This document shows positions 31,601 through 41,036 of a stretch of DNA of 64,000 bases, piece after piece. The stretch is taken from NCBI GenBank assembly GCA_009746045.1, contig RPFO01001590.1:17775-81774 (forward strand). Reading direction: 5' to 3'. Every line of letters begins with the position of its first letter. Positions within the stretch are counted from its first letter, which is position 1. The notes below the pieces were generated by a model. That model saw only the letters and a program-made list of their open reading frames with translations. It had not been told where the DNA came from and ran no database searches. The position numbers and the translations under genes are program-made. The DNA is from Mesostigma viride. Its lineage: Eukaryota > Streptophyta > Mesostigmatophyceae > Mesostigmatales > Mesostigmataceae.

Positions 31601-34334
31601 CAGGAAAACACAGATAGGACCTGGCTAGCAGTGCAAGCCAAGGGGTTGGAAAAGCGACGGAGGTTCCCATCAACTGCTATGCCCCACTGTACGCCAAAAC
31701 TGGCTGCTTTCTGCGAAAGTAAACAAAACGGGCTTGTTCATGCTCACATCAGGGTGCGAGGTAAATACTACCTTGTACAAACTACCAAAAAAACAGCAGG
31801 CGTGTAACCCAATAATCACACAGTACGCTATGGCCGAGGGTGAAAATAACACGATGCGCAAGACATGTCACACCTGACAAACTCTGTGGTAGCACATAAT
31901 TCATAACTGCCACAGTTACAGATGCAAAGACAGCCACGGTATGACAGTAGCAGCTGGACAACCATGCAAAGGTCTGAAAACTAGCAACAGAAACTGACAT
32001 CGCCGATTCCATCGTCATCATTGTCGCCACCATATGCCAGAACAAGTAAGCCTTGCTTCACTGCATGTTCTACTACAAGGGGGGGGGGTAAGCAATCAAT
32101 TAGGGCACCTAAGGCAGGCCATGGCATGGGCATGCTCAGGAAGATGCATCACACGGATGTGGAGTACAGTATTCACCCTTACACTTGTAGAAACCTTCCA
32201 AAACGATACATGCACGCATGTACCAGGAGATGCATACCCAAGCTTGCATCTCCCAACTGAGACTCAACTTAGCATCAAAGTACCAAAAAATCTACAGTTA
32301 AACAACAGTTAAGAGCACCCGGGAAAGACTTTGCTGAAAGAAAAGTCGCGTGCGCATATTATTAAACATGAAACCAGAAGCTTACAAGTATCCTACACAA
32401 ACGCCTAGTCGCCTACAAGCACACAAACCTATGCACTCTATCTGCAGGAAATCCATGCACGGCACACCCCACACACAACTTGACACCTGCCTGAGTGAGA
32501 GAGGCTCCATGTCTGCCACCACGCCGACCGACTTGCGCCCAGGGACAGGGCTGCGCGGCGTGAGCGGCGTGCCCCCGCCGCCACCGCCCCCCGTGACGGT
32601 GCGCACAGTGCCCGCGGGTATGTCCACGGTGGACCCATCGGGCGCGCGGTACTGCATGTTGGGCAGCACGAGCGCGCCACCTGGCAGCTCCTCGAACCCG
32701 GGCGGCAGGCTCGTGAGCGATAGCCAGTCCGGGATCGCGTCGGCATCCGCAAGCGTGCTACCGGAGGGGAGGACGAGTGAGCCGTCCGCCTGCACGGCCA
32801 CATCCTCAGGGATTGGGAACACCGTGTTGTTGGGCAGCATGAACTCTGCGCCGCGCAGCTTGACACTGCCCTCGGGGAGCCGGATGGACTCGTCCGGCAT
32901 AAGCACCGTGCCGTGCGGCATGTCCACCGTGGCGCCGTTGGGCAGCTTGTACGCCGTTCGGGGTAGGCGCAGCCCGCCCCCTGGCAAGGGGTAGGCGGTC
33001 CCTGGCTTCTCGCGGGGCACCGGCATGCGCTGCAGCGGCTTGGCAGACAGGGGAATGACTAGGGACGCGTCCTGGAGCACGGAGATGAGCCCGTTCTTGG
33101 GCAGCGCAAAGGAGGTGCCATCAGGCAGCCGGAACTGGAGACCCTTCTGTTTCATGCTGCCATCCGGGAGGCGGAAGGTCCCGTCCCACAGCATCGTGCT
33201 GCCCAGCGGAAGGCGGAACTCTGTGTGGTCCGGCAGGATAAACGCGACGGCAGGCATGAGGATGCGGCCATCGGCCAGCTGGGAGAACCCAGGAGGTAGC
33301 TTGTCGGGATCACCTGCACTGGCATTGTTTTGCGGAGGAGGGTAGGGGATCTTGAACGGGCAAGTGGAGCCGATCGGCAAGACGAGTGTGCCGTTCTCTC
33401 GGACGGCCACACTGGAAGGTGGCTTGAACGTAGATCCGTCAGGGAGGATGAAAGCGCTGCCCGCTTCCTGGCGGACAGAGCCAGCTGGCAATTGGAAGGA
33501 TCCGTCTGCCATGGCTGTCGATCCATGCGGAAGCTGGAACAAGGAGCGGTCAGGGAGGGTGAACGGCGTCCGTGGCAGACGTACATGGCCGCCAGGTAAC
33601 ACACGTGCTCCTTCGAGAATAGCAGGCATCCGCGCCTGTCCTTCCAGCTTACCCTCCTGGTTACTAGCCTCATCCCCAGGCTCTGCATCGGAAAATACTT
33701 CTCCGTCTGAAAAACACGTTTCCATCGCTGGGCTTGCTTCCATCGGGCCAGGCCCATCTTTGACGTCCTCATCCACGACCATGGAGGAAGCTTCCGACAC
33801 ACTTCTCGGGGACTGGTCCGTCAAAAGTGCAGGATCTTGCCCTGGTGTCGTGCCCGTAAAAATCTGGACAAGGGACGCAAACTTTTTAGGTAGATTTGGA
33901 GTTGCGTCCTCCGGGAGCTTGATCGACCCATCTTTCTTCAGCATGGCTCCTTGGCCACGGGGCAGGGTAAATATGCTGCCGTCAGGAAGCCGGAATTTGA
34001 CGGCATTTGCGTCCCTCAGGCGCACAGCACCTTCCGGCAGGACAAACGAGCCCGATTTCAGTCGAACGGTTCCGAGAGGCAAAATGCAGGTTTCTCCAGA
34101 GGACGGAATACTGAAAACCGTTTTTGTCATGCGGATCGATCCGTTTCCTTGACGTAGCCATCCTGGCGGAAGAGGCAGTTTCGGGTCCAGCAACGGGTCC
34201 AACACCGCCACTTTCTGCAGAAGTCCAGGTCCCTCTTTTAAGCCATAAGTTTCCACCTTTATGCGCTTGACACCATTCACTGCTCCGTTGTCACCTCGAG
34301 GTTTATCCTTGTGCCTTGCTTGGCTCATTTTCAT
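22069..34334 (-). CDS. five-exon gene for a ~3,122-aa LP-G repeat protein, unknown family
   Basis: Predicted exons are 34334-32487, 31114-30520, 30099-28907, 28212-23074 and 22662-22069. All introns are GT-AG, and phases match at every join (0, 1, 0, 0), giving 9,369 nt. Residues 1 to about 1,230 carry a degenerate repeat of about 35 aa, FxLPDGSxFxLPxGS then xxLxDGSFRLPxGS. It is interrupted by acidic linkers and looks like short beta-strands and turns. Residues about 1,230-2,885 are Ala/Gly/Ser/Asp/Glu-rich and probably disordered. A hydrophobic segment (GWVVLGVGIATLLAM, about 2,889-2,904) is followed by a basic cluster, and a weaker one (INAGAVAGALLGLA) lies about 10 residues before the end. 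The topology suggests a membrane-anchored structural or surface/organelle-envelope protein; this is inference. I do not recognise the family. The start is the first ATG after an upstream palindrome array. Confidence 0.75.
22845..22985. repeat. CATCTGCCTAC-type short tandem repeats in intron 4
   Basis: Imperfect 10-15-bp repeats of CTCATCTGCCTAC and CTCATCTACNTGC fill about 140 bp of the last intron. Confidence 0.75.
23074..28212 (-). CDS. LP-G repeat gene, exon 4 (long disordered region and first membrane segment)
   Basis: 1,713 codons without a stop; acceptor TGTCCAG|GA at 28213, donor CGG|GTGAGT at 23073. It opens with the last repeats (DGTFKLPEGTTRLRGEQFML, PDNSLFTLP), which continue the pattern of exon 3. 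The rest is low complexity. A KKRRVAELEAEMAAL stretch could be a nuclear signal or a short helix. Three related blocks read GGEITRNLVSSLVG, GGEITRKLLSSLMG and GGDAPRSLPGSLTTG. Two read GVQTMDV and GVQAMDV. The hydrophobic segment and basic cluster lie at the 3' end. Confidence 0.75.
28907..30099 (-). CDS. LP-G repeat gene, exon 3
   Basis: Acceptor CCTCCAG|GC at 30100; donor CCG|GTGCGT at 28906. Joined to exon 2 it restores LPDG-KPWTPPM. It has two repeat blocks (CFKLPRGTRRMTLRSFKLP, FRLPDRSALVKKGSYLLPDG on one side; SVRLPSGRPFTLPDGAEPM and FVLPEGGRMLSGKDRSFLLP on the other). A Gly/Ser/Asp-rich linker of about 75 residues separates them. Confidence 0.75.
30520..31114 (-). CDS. LP-G repeat gene, exon 2
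   Basis: Acceptor GACACAG|AC at 31115 after a pyrimidine-rich stretch; donor GACG|GTGCGT at 30519. An acceptor six bases upstream keeps the same frame and is equally possible. The exon is almost pure repeat: TVKLPDGSTFLAL, SYRLPDGRAFTPPPGS, FAMPDGSVLELPED, FTLPEGSERLPEG, SLMPDGSIFTLP, SFQLPRGSTMLKEGTYRLPD. It contributes about 198 residues. Confidence 0.75.
31120..32486. other. intron 1 of the LP-G repeat gene
   Basis: About 1.37 kb with no ORF resembling the flanking repeats, lower GC than the exons, and a run of nine G near 32081. I see no extra exon inside it. Confidence 0.55.
32487..34334 (-). CDS. LP-G repeat gene, exon 1
   Basis: 616 codons from ATG at 34334 to donor CAG|GTGTCA. The N-terminal 55 residues are basic and not repetitive. 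Repeats follow (for example FRLPDGSIFTLPRG, FTLPDRSLFQLPHGS, SFQLPAGS, FILPDGS, FRLPLGSTMLWDGTFRLPDG). One acidic Ser/Glu-rich linker (about residues 165-235) splits them. A Gly run (eight G) near the end precedes the donor. The frame runs past the donor to a stop at 32382, so intron 1 start is inferred from phase and from loss of the repeat pattern. Confidence 0.75.
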
Positions 34335-34593
34335 GCGACAAATCGATCGTCTGGCCTATTTACCATTGGTCGAATGCGGGGCTAACGTCCAGGCTTTCCC
34401 GCACAGATTGTTCAATCAGGCGCATCAAATAAGAAACAATTGTCGCCATGCATTCTTGCTGGCCCCATGCCTGGGACGTCGTATCGTGCGGTGGTACACA
34501 CGCTCGTAACTCGCGCATGGATTTCTCCGCAATGCGTTCATTTCTCCGCATGGAAAGTCGGTGTGGTGTGGCAGTCCTGTGGCTCTGGCAACT

Positions 34594-34927
34594 ACCCGTT
34601 GTCTCACTAGGGTGAGACAACGACGCGCTGGGAACTAATATCTGTCTCACCGAGTGAGACAACGGCTAGCTGGGAACTAATATCTGTCTCACCGAGTGAG
34701 ACAACGGCTAGCTGGGAACTAATATCTGTCTCACTAGAGTGAGACAACGGCGCGCTGGGAACTAATATCTGTCTCACCGAGTGAGACAACGGCGCGCTGG
34801 GAACTACCCGTTGTCTCACTACCTTGACACAACGGCTAGCTGGGAACTACCCGTTGTCTCACTAGAGTATGACAACGAAGCGCTGGGAACTACCCGTTGT
34901 CTCACTCGAGGGAGACAACGGCGGGCT
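34594..34927. repeat. array 1 of 42-43-bp palindromic units (GTGAGACAAC core)
   Basis: About eight units in which TCTCAC and GTGAGA face each other across 3-5 bp, followed by AACGGCGCGCTGGGAACTA and either ATATCTG or CCCGTTG. Spacing is 42 or 43 bp (for example 34641, 34683, 34725). The array lies about 260 bp upstream of the ATG of the LP-G repeat gene. The same unit occurs reverse-complemented at 41037-41780. Confidence 0.92.
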
Positions 34928-35960
34928 GCTAATGCTGACGCCCAGGGAAAATGGGAAAACAAAGGCGATTCATCTTCAAATAATGGCCGTGAGCGGTGCC
35001 ATTGCATGCCGGTGGCAACTACATGCCTAGAGTCTGAAAAGAATGCGAACTTCGATTTCGGCGCAGAAAGAGGGACAGTGCGGTGTGCGTTCAGGGTGCT
35101 TTGTACAATGTCGATAGGTGTATCGTTAGAAGCCTACCATCGAGGCCGGTTTGAATGGAAGACAGTGACATGCATTGAGGTATCTGATTTACCGGCGCCG
35201 CAAAATTCACGTGCATGGTTCTTTGCATATCTCTTAAAGTACTTCGCGTCAGATGTAGCGATGTCAATTAGAATCTGCTGCAGTAGCATGGCAGTAGCCA
35301 TGCTGGCACAACATCATCGTTACAGACTTGCTTGCAAGACGTAGCTCCTAAGGCAATAAAATGGGTAACTTCATGGAACGGCAGCCATGACAGGTAAGTG
35401 CGAAATAGACTTGCATTACTGCTTTCATTGAAGAGCGCTATGTCAACGTTAAGGTTGTAGCTTGCGGTAACCCTCTGCTGCCGTGGGGAGCTTCATTCCT
35501 GATTTTAACCCTCATGACGGTGGTTTTGTCGGTACTAGGGTTGTGCCTACCTAGCTGCATCTTTAATCTACTCAGTCAAGGTAGCATGACTCTTGTGTCC
35601 ACGGTTACTCCTATGCACCTCTTTGCGGCCCCACGTTCAACTTCCACTACTTACCACTACACACATGCCTCTCGTGTATCTTGTTCTAGACTGAGGTCAA
35701 TGCTCTCACCAGCGTATGCCAATGGCACTAAATGATCTAGGTTGTTTGACAAGCTCAAGCACCGCAACCACTTCAAGACTGGTAAATATTATGGCAGTAT
35801 AATGTTTGTCATGTCAGCGGTGTTTTGGTATGTGCAATCTGCACTACTTATTATTCAACGGCATGTTGGAAGTTTATTGTTGTAAGTTACCATGCTTCCC
35901 CCCAAATTACGCATATGAATTAGACAACATGTGTCGATTCTTTTCTTCAGGAGATGGTGA
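34928..35960. other. spacer, no gene recognised
   Basis: One plus-strand frame stays open to 35344 (ending near MSIGVSLEAYHRGRFEW and YLLKYFASDVAMSI), but its first part translates the palindrome array. I do not accept it as a gene. No repeats or RNA gene seen. Confidence 0.45.
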
Positions 35961-36660
35961 ACACCGCCAATGCAGAATGGGTCCACGCTAACGATCGCTA
36001 ACATTGTGGGGAGGGAAGAACCCTCAGGCTCCGGGAGAGACCTTTATACTCTCCCAAACCAGCGCCTCCTAAATGAGTTCCATGCCTATCTGTGGCTGGC
36101 CTTTCGACCACAGGGAAGCTCTACTGTGCATCTGCTGCTTCAAGGCTTTATTGCACCCACAGCACTTGCTAGACTCCCCTAGTGAGCACATGTGGCCTGC
36201 CTTGAACCCGTGGCCTGCCTTTCAGGCAATGAGAGAAGGGAGTGTACTTTGCCCTCCTCAGTTGATGTGCATGATCCAGTTAGTTATAGAGTTATCTGGC
36301 CTTCCTTAGGATTAGTTAGTATAGTCTCTAGATAGATAGCATAGAACCGGTAGGACTGCTTGCCCGCATCCCTCCCTCCCTCCCTCCCTCCCTCCCTCCC
36401 TCCCTCCCTCCCTCCCTCCCTCCCTCCCTCCCTCCCTCCCTCCTCCCTCCCTCCCTCCCTCCCTCCCTCCCTCCCTCCCTCCCTCCCTCCCTCCCTCCCT
36501 CCCTCCCTCCCTCCCTCCCTCCCTCCCTCCCTCCCTCCCTCCCTCCCTCCCTCCCTCCATCTCACGTGACGCATCCACACGGACTTATGCTCACGTGACG
36601 ATCCATCCATCAGGGTTAATACTCCGTGACGCCCCAACGGGATTAATTTTATTACTATAT
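35960..36660 (+). mobile_element. probable LINE/SINE 3' region interrupted by a (CCCT)n tract
   Basis: Contains TTATTGCACCCACAG (about 36150), also seen near 15137, and GTGGCCTGCC blocks like those at 15200 and 55145. It ends with GCCCCAACGGG and an ATTAATTTTATTA tail at 36631-36655. The tail hairpin is weaker here (three clear pairs around CAAC). The (CCCT)n tract at 36369-36557 lies inside it. Confidence 0.4.
36369..36557. repeat. (CCCT)n tetranucleotide tract
   Basis: About 190 bp of CCCT with a single phase slip near 36441. All ORFs crossing it are simple-sequence artefacts. Confidence 0.97.
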
Positions 36661-36775
36661 GTGATCATTGTTGTCTCCTTGATAAGTGATCGTTGCAAAG
36701 ATAGTTGGAGATTGGAGTTGCTTTTATTGTTGCCAGTGTCTGAGTGTGGAGACACAATACAATGCGCCAGCCTAA

Positions 36776-36835
36776 ATTAATTTAATTTCATTAATAATTA
36801 ATTGTACATGCAGTCCCGTTGGGGAGCACCCTTGA
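36776..36835 (-). mobile_element. LINE/SINE 3' end on the minus strand (CAAC hairpin and AT tail)
   Basis: On the minus strand: a hairpin with loop CAAC, TCCC paired with GGGA and a one-base bulge on the 5' side, then an AATTAATTATTAATG-type tail. It faces the plus-strand end at about 36655, so two ends point tail to tail. The 5' extent to the right (toward about 37020) is uncertain. Confidence 0.45.
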
Positions 36836-37955
36836 AGATGCCTACGGTTCTAACGGGTACTCGTATAGGGGGCAGTTCGCATCCATGCAGCAGGTGATGC
36901 GCATCTTTCCTACTGCATGGGGGAGGCTTGTTGTTGGCCTACTCTAGATCAACCGGATGCCATGCTTGCGGCCGGTAGATTAGCAAGGCCAGGGAGCCTC
37001 CTCCATCATCCTAAGGGTTAAATTAACGCAGCTCAGCTCAGAAACATGCGCTTGTGTGCAACCTGAGGGCGAGGCTGAAGGAGGATTTCCTCTTCCACCA
37101 CCAGCACCCTGTGACGTAACAGCATATCAAGCACAAAATATGCACATCCGGGTCGCAACGCGAGCACACTCATAAAGCCAATCAAGCACAACCATACAAA
37201 CGGGCATGTGGAGGTCGGACACGCACCATTGTGATTCACTTCTAAAATAACAATGCTTTATTCAAGGTACAGCATACCCACATACCACGTTGAATATGCA
37301 CATGTAAGCATGCTAGTAAGTTCCTTGTATTGGTCAAATTACTCATTATACACCACATACATCACAACATAACTGGTTGATGTCGCGCCTGTATCTCTCT
37401 TTTCAAAAACAAATCTCCAAAAAGGAACATCTCAATGTTGACAAATGATGACTCTACATCAACAACCTCGTGCGCCTCACTGAGAAATTGCGGTGAGCTG
37501 CACTAGGAACACATAAACAAATACTACAATAGTACATAGATATACTGTGGACAACTATATACTACCTCCGGGCCATTAAAATATCTACGTGGGTGGGCCA
37601 TTAAAATATCTACATATTGGACACTGTGTATGAGGCACTACCACGGTAATTTATATGGGAATTTTTCAAAGCCCTTCCATGTCCTCATACCTAGAGATGT
37701 ATAGCAAAGACCTATGAAAAAAAATCTGGGTTTGGACTCTGAAGTTAGAGGCACCACAAAAAGACACCTAGGGGGGTCACCTGGCCCTTGGCTAATTTTG
37801 GCGCACATGCCCGCGTTAAATTAGTGCAAATGAGAGATAGGAACCACGTGTGGGATTTGACATCACATCCATGCTGGTGGCACACTTGGGTATGAGCCCA
37901 CCAATTTGGGGCCCAATCGCAAAGCGTTTGGGCACATAAAACTGCCATGGTGCAC
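36836..37955. other. AT-rich spacer, no gene recognised
   Basis: No ORF with protein-like composition. A local repeat of GGGCCATTAAAATATCTAC occurs twice near 37580-37610. Confidence 0.5.
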
Positions 37956-37959
37956 ATGG

Positions 37960-38640
37960 GTATTTTTCAGGGACATTTCAGTTACATTTTTTATTCACAC
38001 TTTCAGTTGCATGCAGGCTTATAACTTCCTTAACTGAACAGGTCTTTGAGAGCCCTCTTATTGTAGCATCCCCAGACTTGTGTACAAGAGAGTGGCACCT
38101 CTAAAGCCACAGTTAGGGACCATTAACCCATGACTGGCGTAAATAATGCCTACAAAATCATCACAAAAAAGGACCTTCCCATGCCCTACAAACTTGAAAA
38201 TCTGTGCAATACATTCCTTAAATGGCAATGGGAGAGGCTGCCACACTCAAAACTGGTGCAATACAATGTAGAGAGTCTAAATCCCAGCACCCAGCATGTG
38301 GGCCTGCAGTTTACTAGGAGAGAGGATGCACGCATGGGCATGCCCATTTCATGCCACCAAACATCAACCATACCACCTGTGACAAGCGTATGGTTCAAAA
38401 AACTGGGCAAAACCACTTCAACCTTAAAGTGGCGGCATATCATTACACATGACAATTAAACCGGTGCTGAAGGCTGCAAAACCAGTGCTAAAGAAGCACG
38501 CTTGGCATGTAAATGAATGCAAACTGTCCTATTGCAAGGCCTTTAGTCACCTTATACTACGCTAGTGCCGCTTTCTTGCACCCCATTAGAACCTTGCATC
38601 TGCCTTTATAGTGGTATAAAGCAGTGGTGTTGCACACTAT
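37960..38640. repeat. diverged tandem duplication, copy 1
   Basis: Matches 38790-39430 at an offset of about 0.81-0.82 kb. Shared blocks include CCCAGACTTGT (38071/38891), CGCATGGGCATGCCCATT and GTGGCGGCATATCATTACAC. Differences and small indels are frequent, so the duplication is old. No ORF is conserved between copies. Confidence 0.85.
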
Positions 38641-38787
38641 AGTAATTGCTTGTGTTAATGCTGCCTAGCCAATACTAAGAAACCCATCCAACGTTTTTAC
38701 CTTCACATGCTTAGGAATTTACCTATGGGAAAGTGGGCAGAGGCAAGGGGAAAAGAGTACTAACTTGCTTCCCTAGGCTGCACAAGA

Positions 38788-39430
38788 ATAATTTTCAGGG
38801 GCATTTCAGCCACTAAGTTGAATGTGCACCCCAAGCGACGTTTAGGCTTCTAACCTGGACAAAAGAGCATGTCGCTTTTAACACAGCACTCCCAGACTTG
38901 TATGAAACAGTTTGGCACCCTCACAAGCATAAAAGGGTCCATTTCTTGACAACTGGCGTTTATAGTGATCACTTAATCGCCAGCAACCTCGAGCTCAGCA
39001 TGCCTCCAAAATTGTATACATTGCATAATAACTTCTTTAAACGGCAAGGGGAGTGGCTGCCACACTCAAACCTAATGCACTACAATGCTTAATGTCCAAA
39101 TCCCAGCACCCCGCATGTGGGCCTGTAGTTTAGTAGGGGGAAATATGCACGCATGGGCATGCCCATTCATGCGAGCAAACATCAACCACACCACCTGTGA
39201 CAGGCGTATGCTTCCAAAAACTGGACAAAACCGCTTCAACCTCAAAGTGGCGGCATATCATTACACATGACAATTAAACCAGTACGAAAGGCAGCAAAGA
39301 ATGCACGCTGGGCATTTTAATGATTGCAAACTGTGCTGTTGCAAGGCCTTAACTCACCCTACTGCGCTAGTGACGCTCTCCTGTGCCCCCTTTAGAACCT
39401 TGCATCTGGCTTTTAAGTGGTAAGCATAGG
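38788..39430. repeat. diverged tandem duplication, copy 2
   Basis: Second copy of the unit at 37960-38640. It stops near 39430, where the 34-bp minisatellite region and the acyltransferase-like gene begin. Confidence 0.85.
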
Positions 39431-39509
39431 TGGGCTGGCCGCATCGACAGAACCGACCTATACGACGTGCACCACCCTGGTCCAACACACACGTCCACAT
39501 CCCCCTTAT

Positions 39510-39660
39510 CCCCCTTAACCTCTTCTCCCCCTTATCTATCTACGATGGATCACCTCTTCTCCCCCTTATCTATCTCTGATGGATCACCTCTTCTCCCCCT
39601 TATCTATCTCTGATGGATCACCTCTTCTCCCCCTTATCTATCTATGATGGATCACCTCTT
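39510..39660. repeat. 34-bp minisatellite overlapping the 3' end of the acyltransferase-like gene
   Basis: GATGGATCACCTCTT recurs at 39544, 39578, 39612 and 39646, exactly 34 bp apart. The last copy includes the stop codon (minus strand, 39654-39652) and the final Lys-Arg codons of the gene, so the array seems to have grown from the gene's own 3' end. Confidence 0.9.
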
Positions 39661-40891
39661 CTCGGTGAGCTTCTCGCTCGGCCGGTAGTACTTGAGGTAC
39701 CCGTCCCACGGCATTGGCTTGATGCCCGCCTTCTGCGCGATGACCCGCTTGACCCTGCAGGGTGGGGCCAGCCGCAGGACACACCACACGCGTGCGGGCA
39801 CGCGTCAGGTTGGCGTATGCACATCCACGGGGCATGAAGGCATCCGCAGGGGAGTGAGGGGAAACCAATGTCCCAGTGCTGCGGAAACCAATGTCCCATG
39901 TGTGCTAAAACAAGGTGGTAAACCCGCGACAGTATATCTATAATAGCCATGGATGGGCCACTACATAACAAATCGATATGAGCCACAGACGGCAGAGCAA
40001 GCTGTGCTCTTAATAACAGGCAGCGGATGCCTTACAAGCATACTCAACAAAGTGCAAGGTAGAAGAAAAAAAATAAACTGGTGGTAAGCATCCACGATGA
40101 CTCGGTCATTCTAACGCAGCCATTACACCTAACTCGGTCATTACACCCGACCCTAAGCGCGCACCTGTCGGCAAAGTCCTCGGGGGTCTCCCCCTCCTGC
40201 TGCGTCTGGGGCTCCAGGTACCAGACGTCGCACACCGGCACTACCGCCCACGACGTCATCAGACGCAGCAGGTGGTGGGTGAACGACTGCCTGCGCACGG
40301 GAAGGGCCGAGGTGGGGCAGAGCAGGGCACGGCCAGGGCAGGGCAAAGGCAGGGGTCCACCATCCGTTAACAAACAGCAAGCATGACAGATGCTGCACAG
40401 TCACCATGAATGAAAGCTCGGGCCCCCCGGGGCAAAAGGATTGGGTGGCCACAGACCGTGCATCTGGCAGGTGGTCGTGCAATATAATACATGGATCAGG
40501 AAGATACTACATAGTGCACTGACCTCAGAGTTCGGCCTTGGCGGATCTTGGCCGGCTAGTAGAGCATTAACAAACTCTTTTTTTTTTGCTTCGGCTTCGG
40601 CCGCCATGAAAGCGGCGTGCTCCCTTTTCCACTGCTTCGTAAGCCGCTCCCTCTCCCCCCGCACCCACTTGGGCACCACACCCGTGTGTGGCCAAGGGGG
40701 GGGGGGCCATGAGGTCGGCGGCTGTCGCTCCATGCCCTCAACCTGCCCCTCCACTGTGCCTCTGTTAACCCCTCCTTTGGCATGCACAGTCCGATAGGTC
40801 CTTCCCGGCCGCCTAGCTGTTCGCTCAAGGCGATTGCAGCTATTGGGACGACCAATCGACCCCAAAAAGATCCGGCTCTACCGAACGCCAT
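39652..40891 (-). CDS. C-terminal lysophospholipid acyltransferase-like gene (three exons)
   Basis: Exons 40891-40524, 40286-40165 and 39754-39652, with donors GAG|GTCAGT and ACAG|GTGCGC and acceptors CAGGCAG|TC and CTGCAG|GG; phases agree. Exons 2-3 read SFTHHLLRLMTSWAVVPV, CDVWYLEPQTQQEGETPEDF, ADRVKRVIAQKAGIKPMPWD, GYLKYYRPSEKLTEKR. The h-h-R-L-M, P-x-x-x-E, P-x-x-FA-x-RV series and the WDGYLKY-x-RPS-x-K end fit the C-terminal part of LPLAT/LPCAT-type acyltransferases. The HX4D catalytic motif is absent, so this would not be an active enzyme by itself. Exon 1 (ATG in GCCATGGCG) gives a hydrophobic N-terminus (RLVVPIAAIAL) and a charged helix (EAEAKKKEFVNALL). A run of 11 G near 40697 puts its two halves one base out of frame; 12 G would restore it. 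Predicted length is about 197 aa. Confidence 0.5.
40697..40707. repeat. run of 11 G (possible miscounted homopolymer)
   Basis: The run lies within exon 1 of the acyltransferase-like gene. Both flanking halves look coding, but in frames differing by one base, which suggests a length error or real slippage at this run. Confidence 0.75.
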
Positions 40892-41036
40892 GGCCGAGAC
40901 GTCGCTTGTTTTTCGTTGATCAAGTCACACCAGCTCTTTTCTCCCATTTCCGGTGAAATGGGTGTTAGTTTATTTTCTCCCATTTCCTGGTATTTTTCTG
41001 CGCTGCCAACTGCCAAGCGTCGCTTGCTCCGCGCAT

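Noticed and set aside
34781-35344. Plus-strand ORF of 187 codons starting in the palindrome array.
   Set aside because: The first third translates the array and the rest has no recognisable domain or splice support.
36284-36637. Gly-Arg-Glu-Gly repeat ORFs.
   Set aside because: Simple translation of the (CCCT)n tract.
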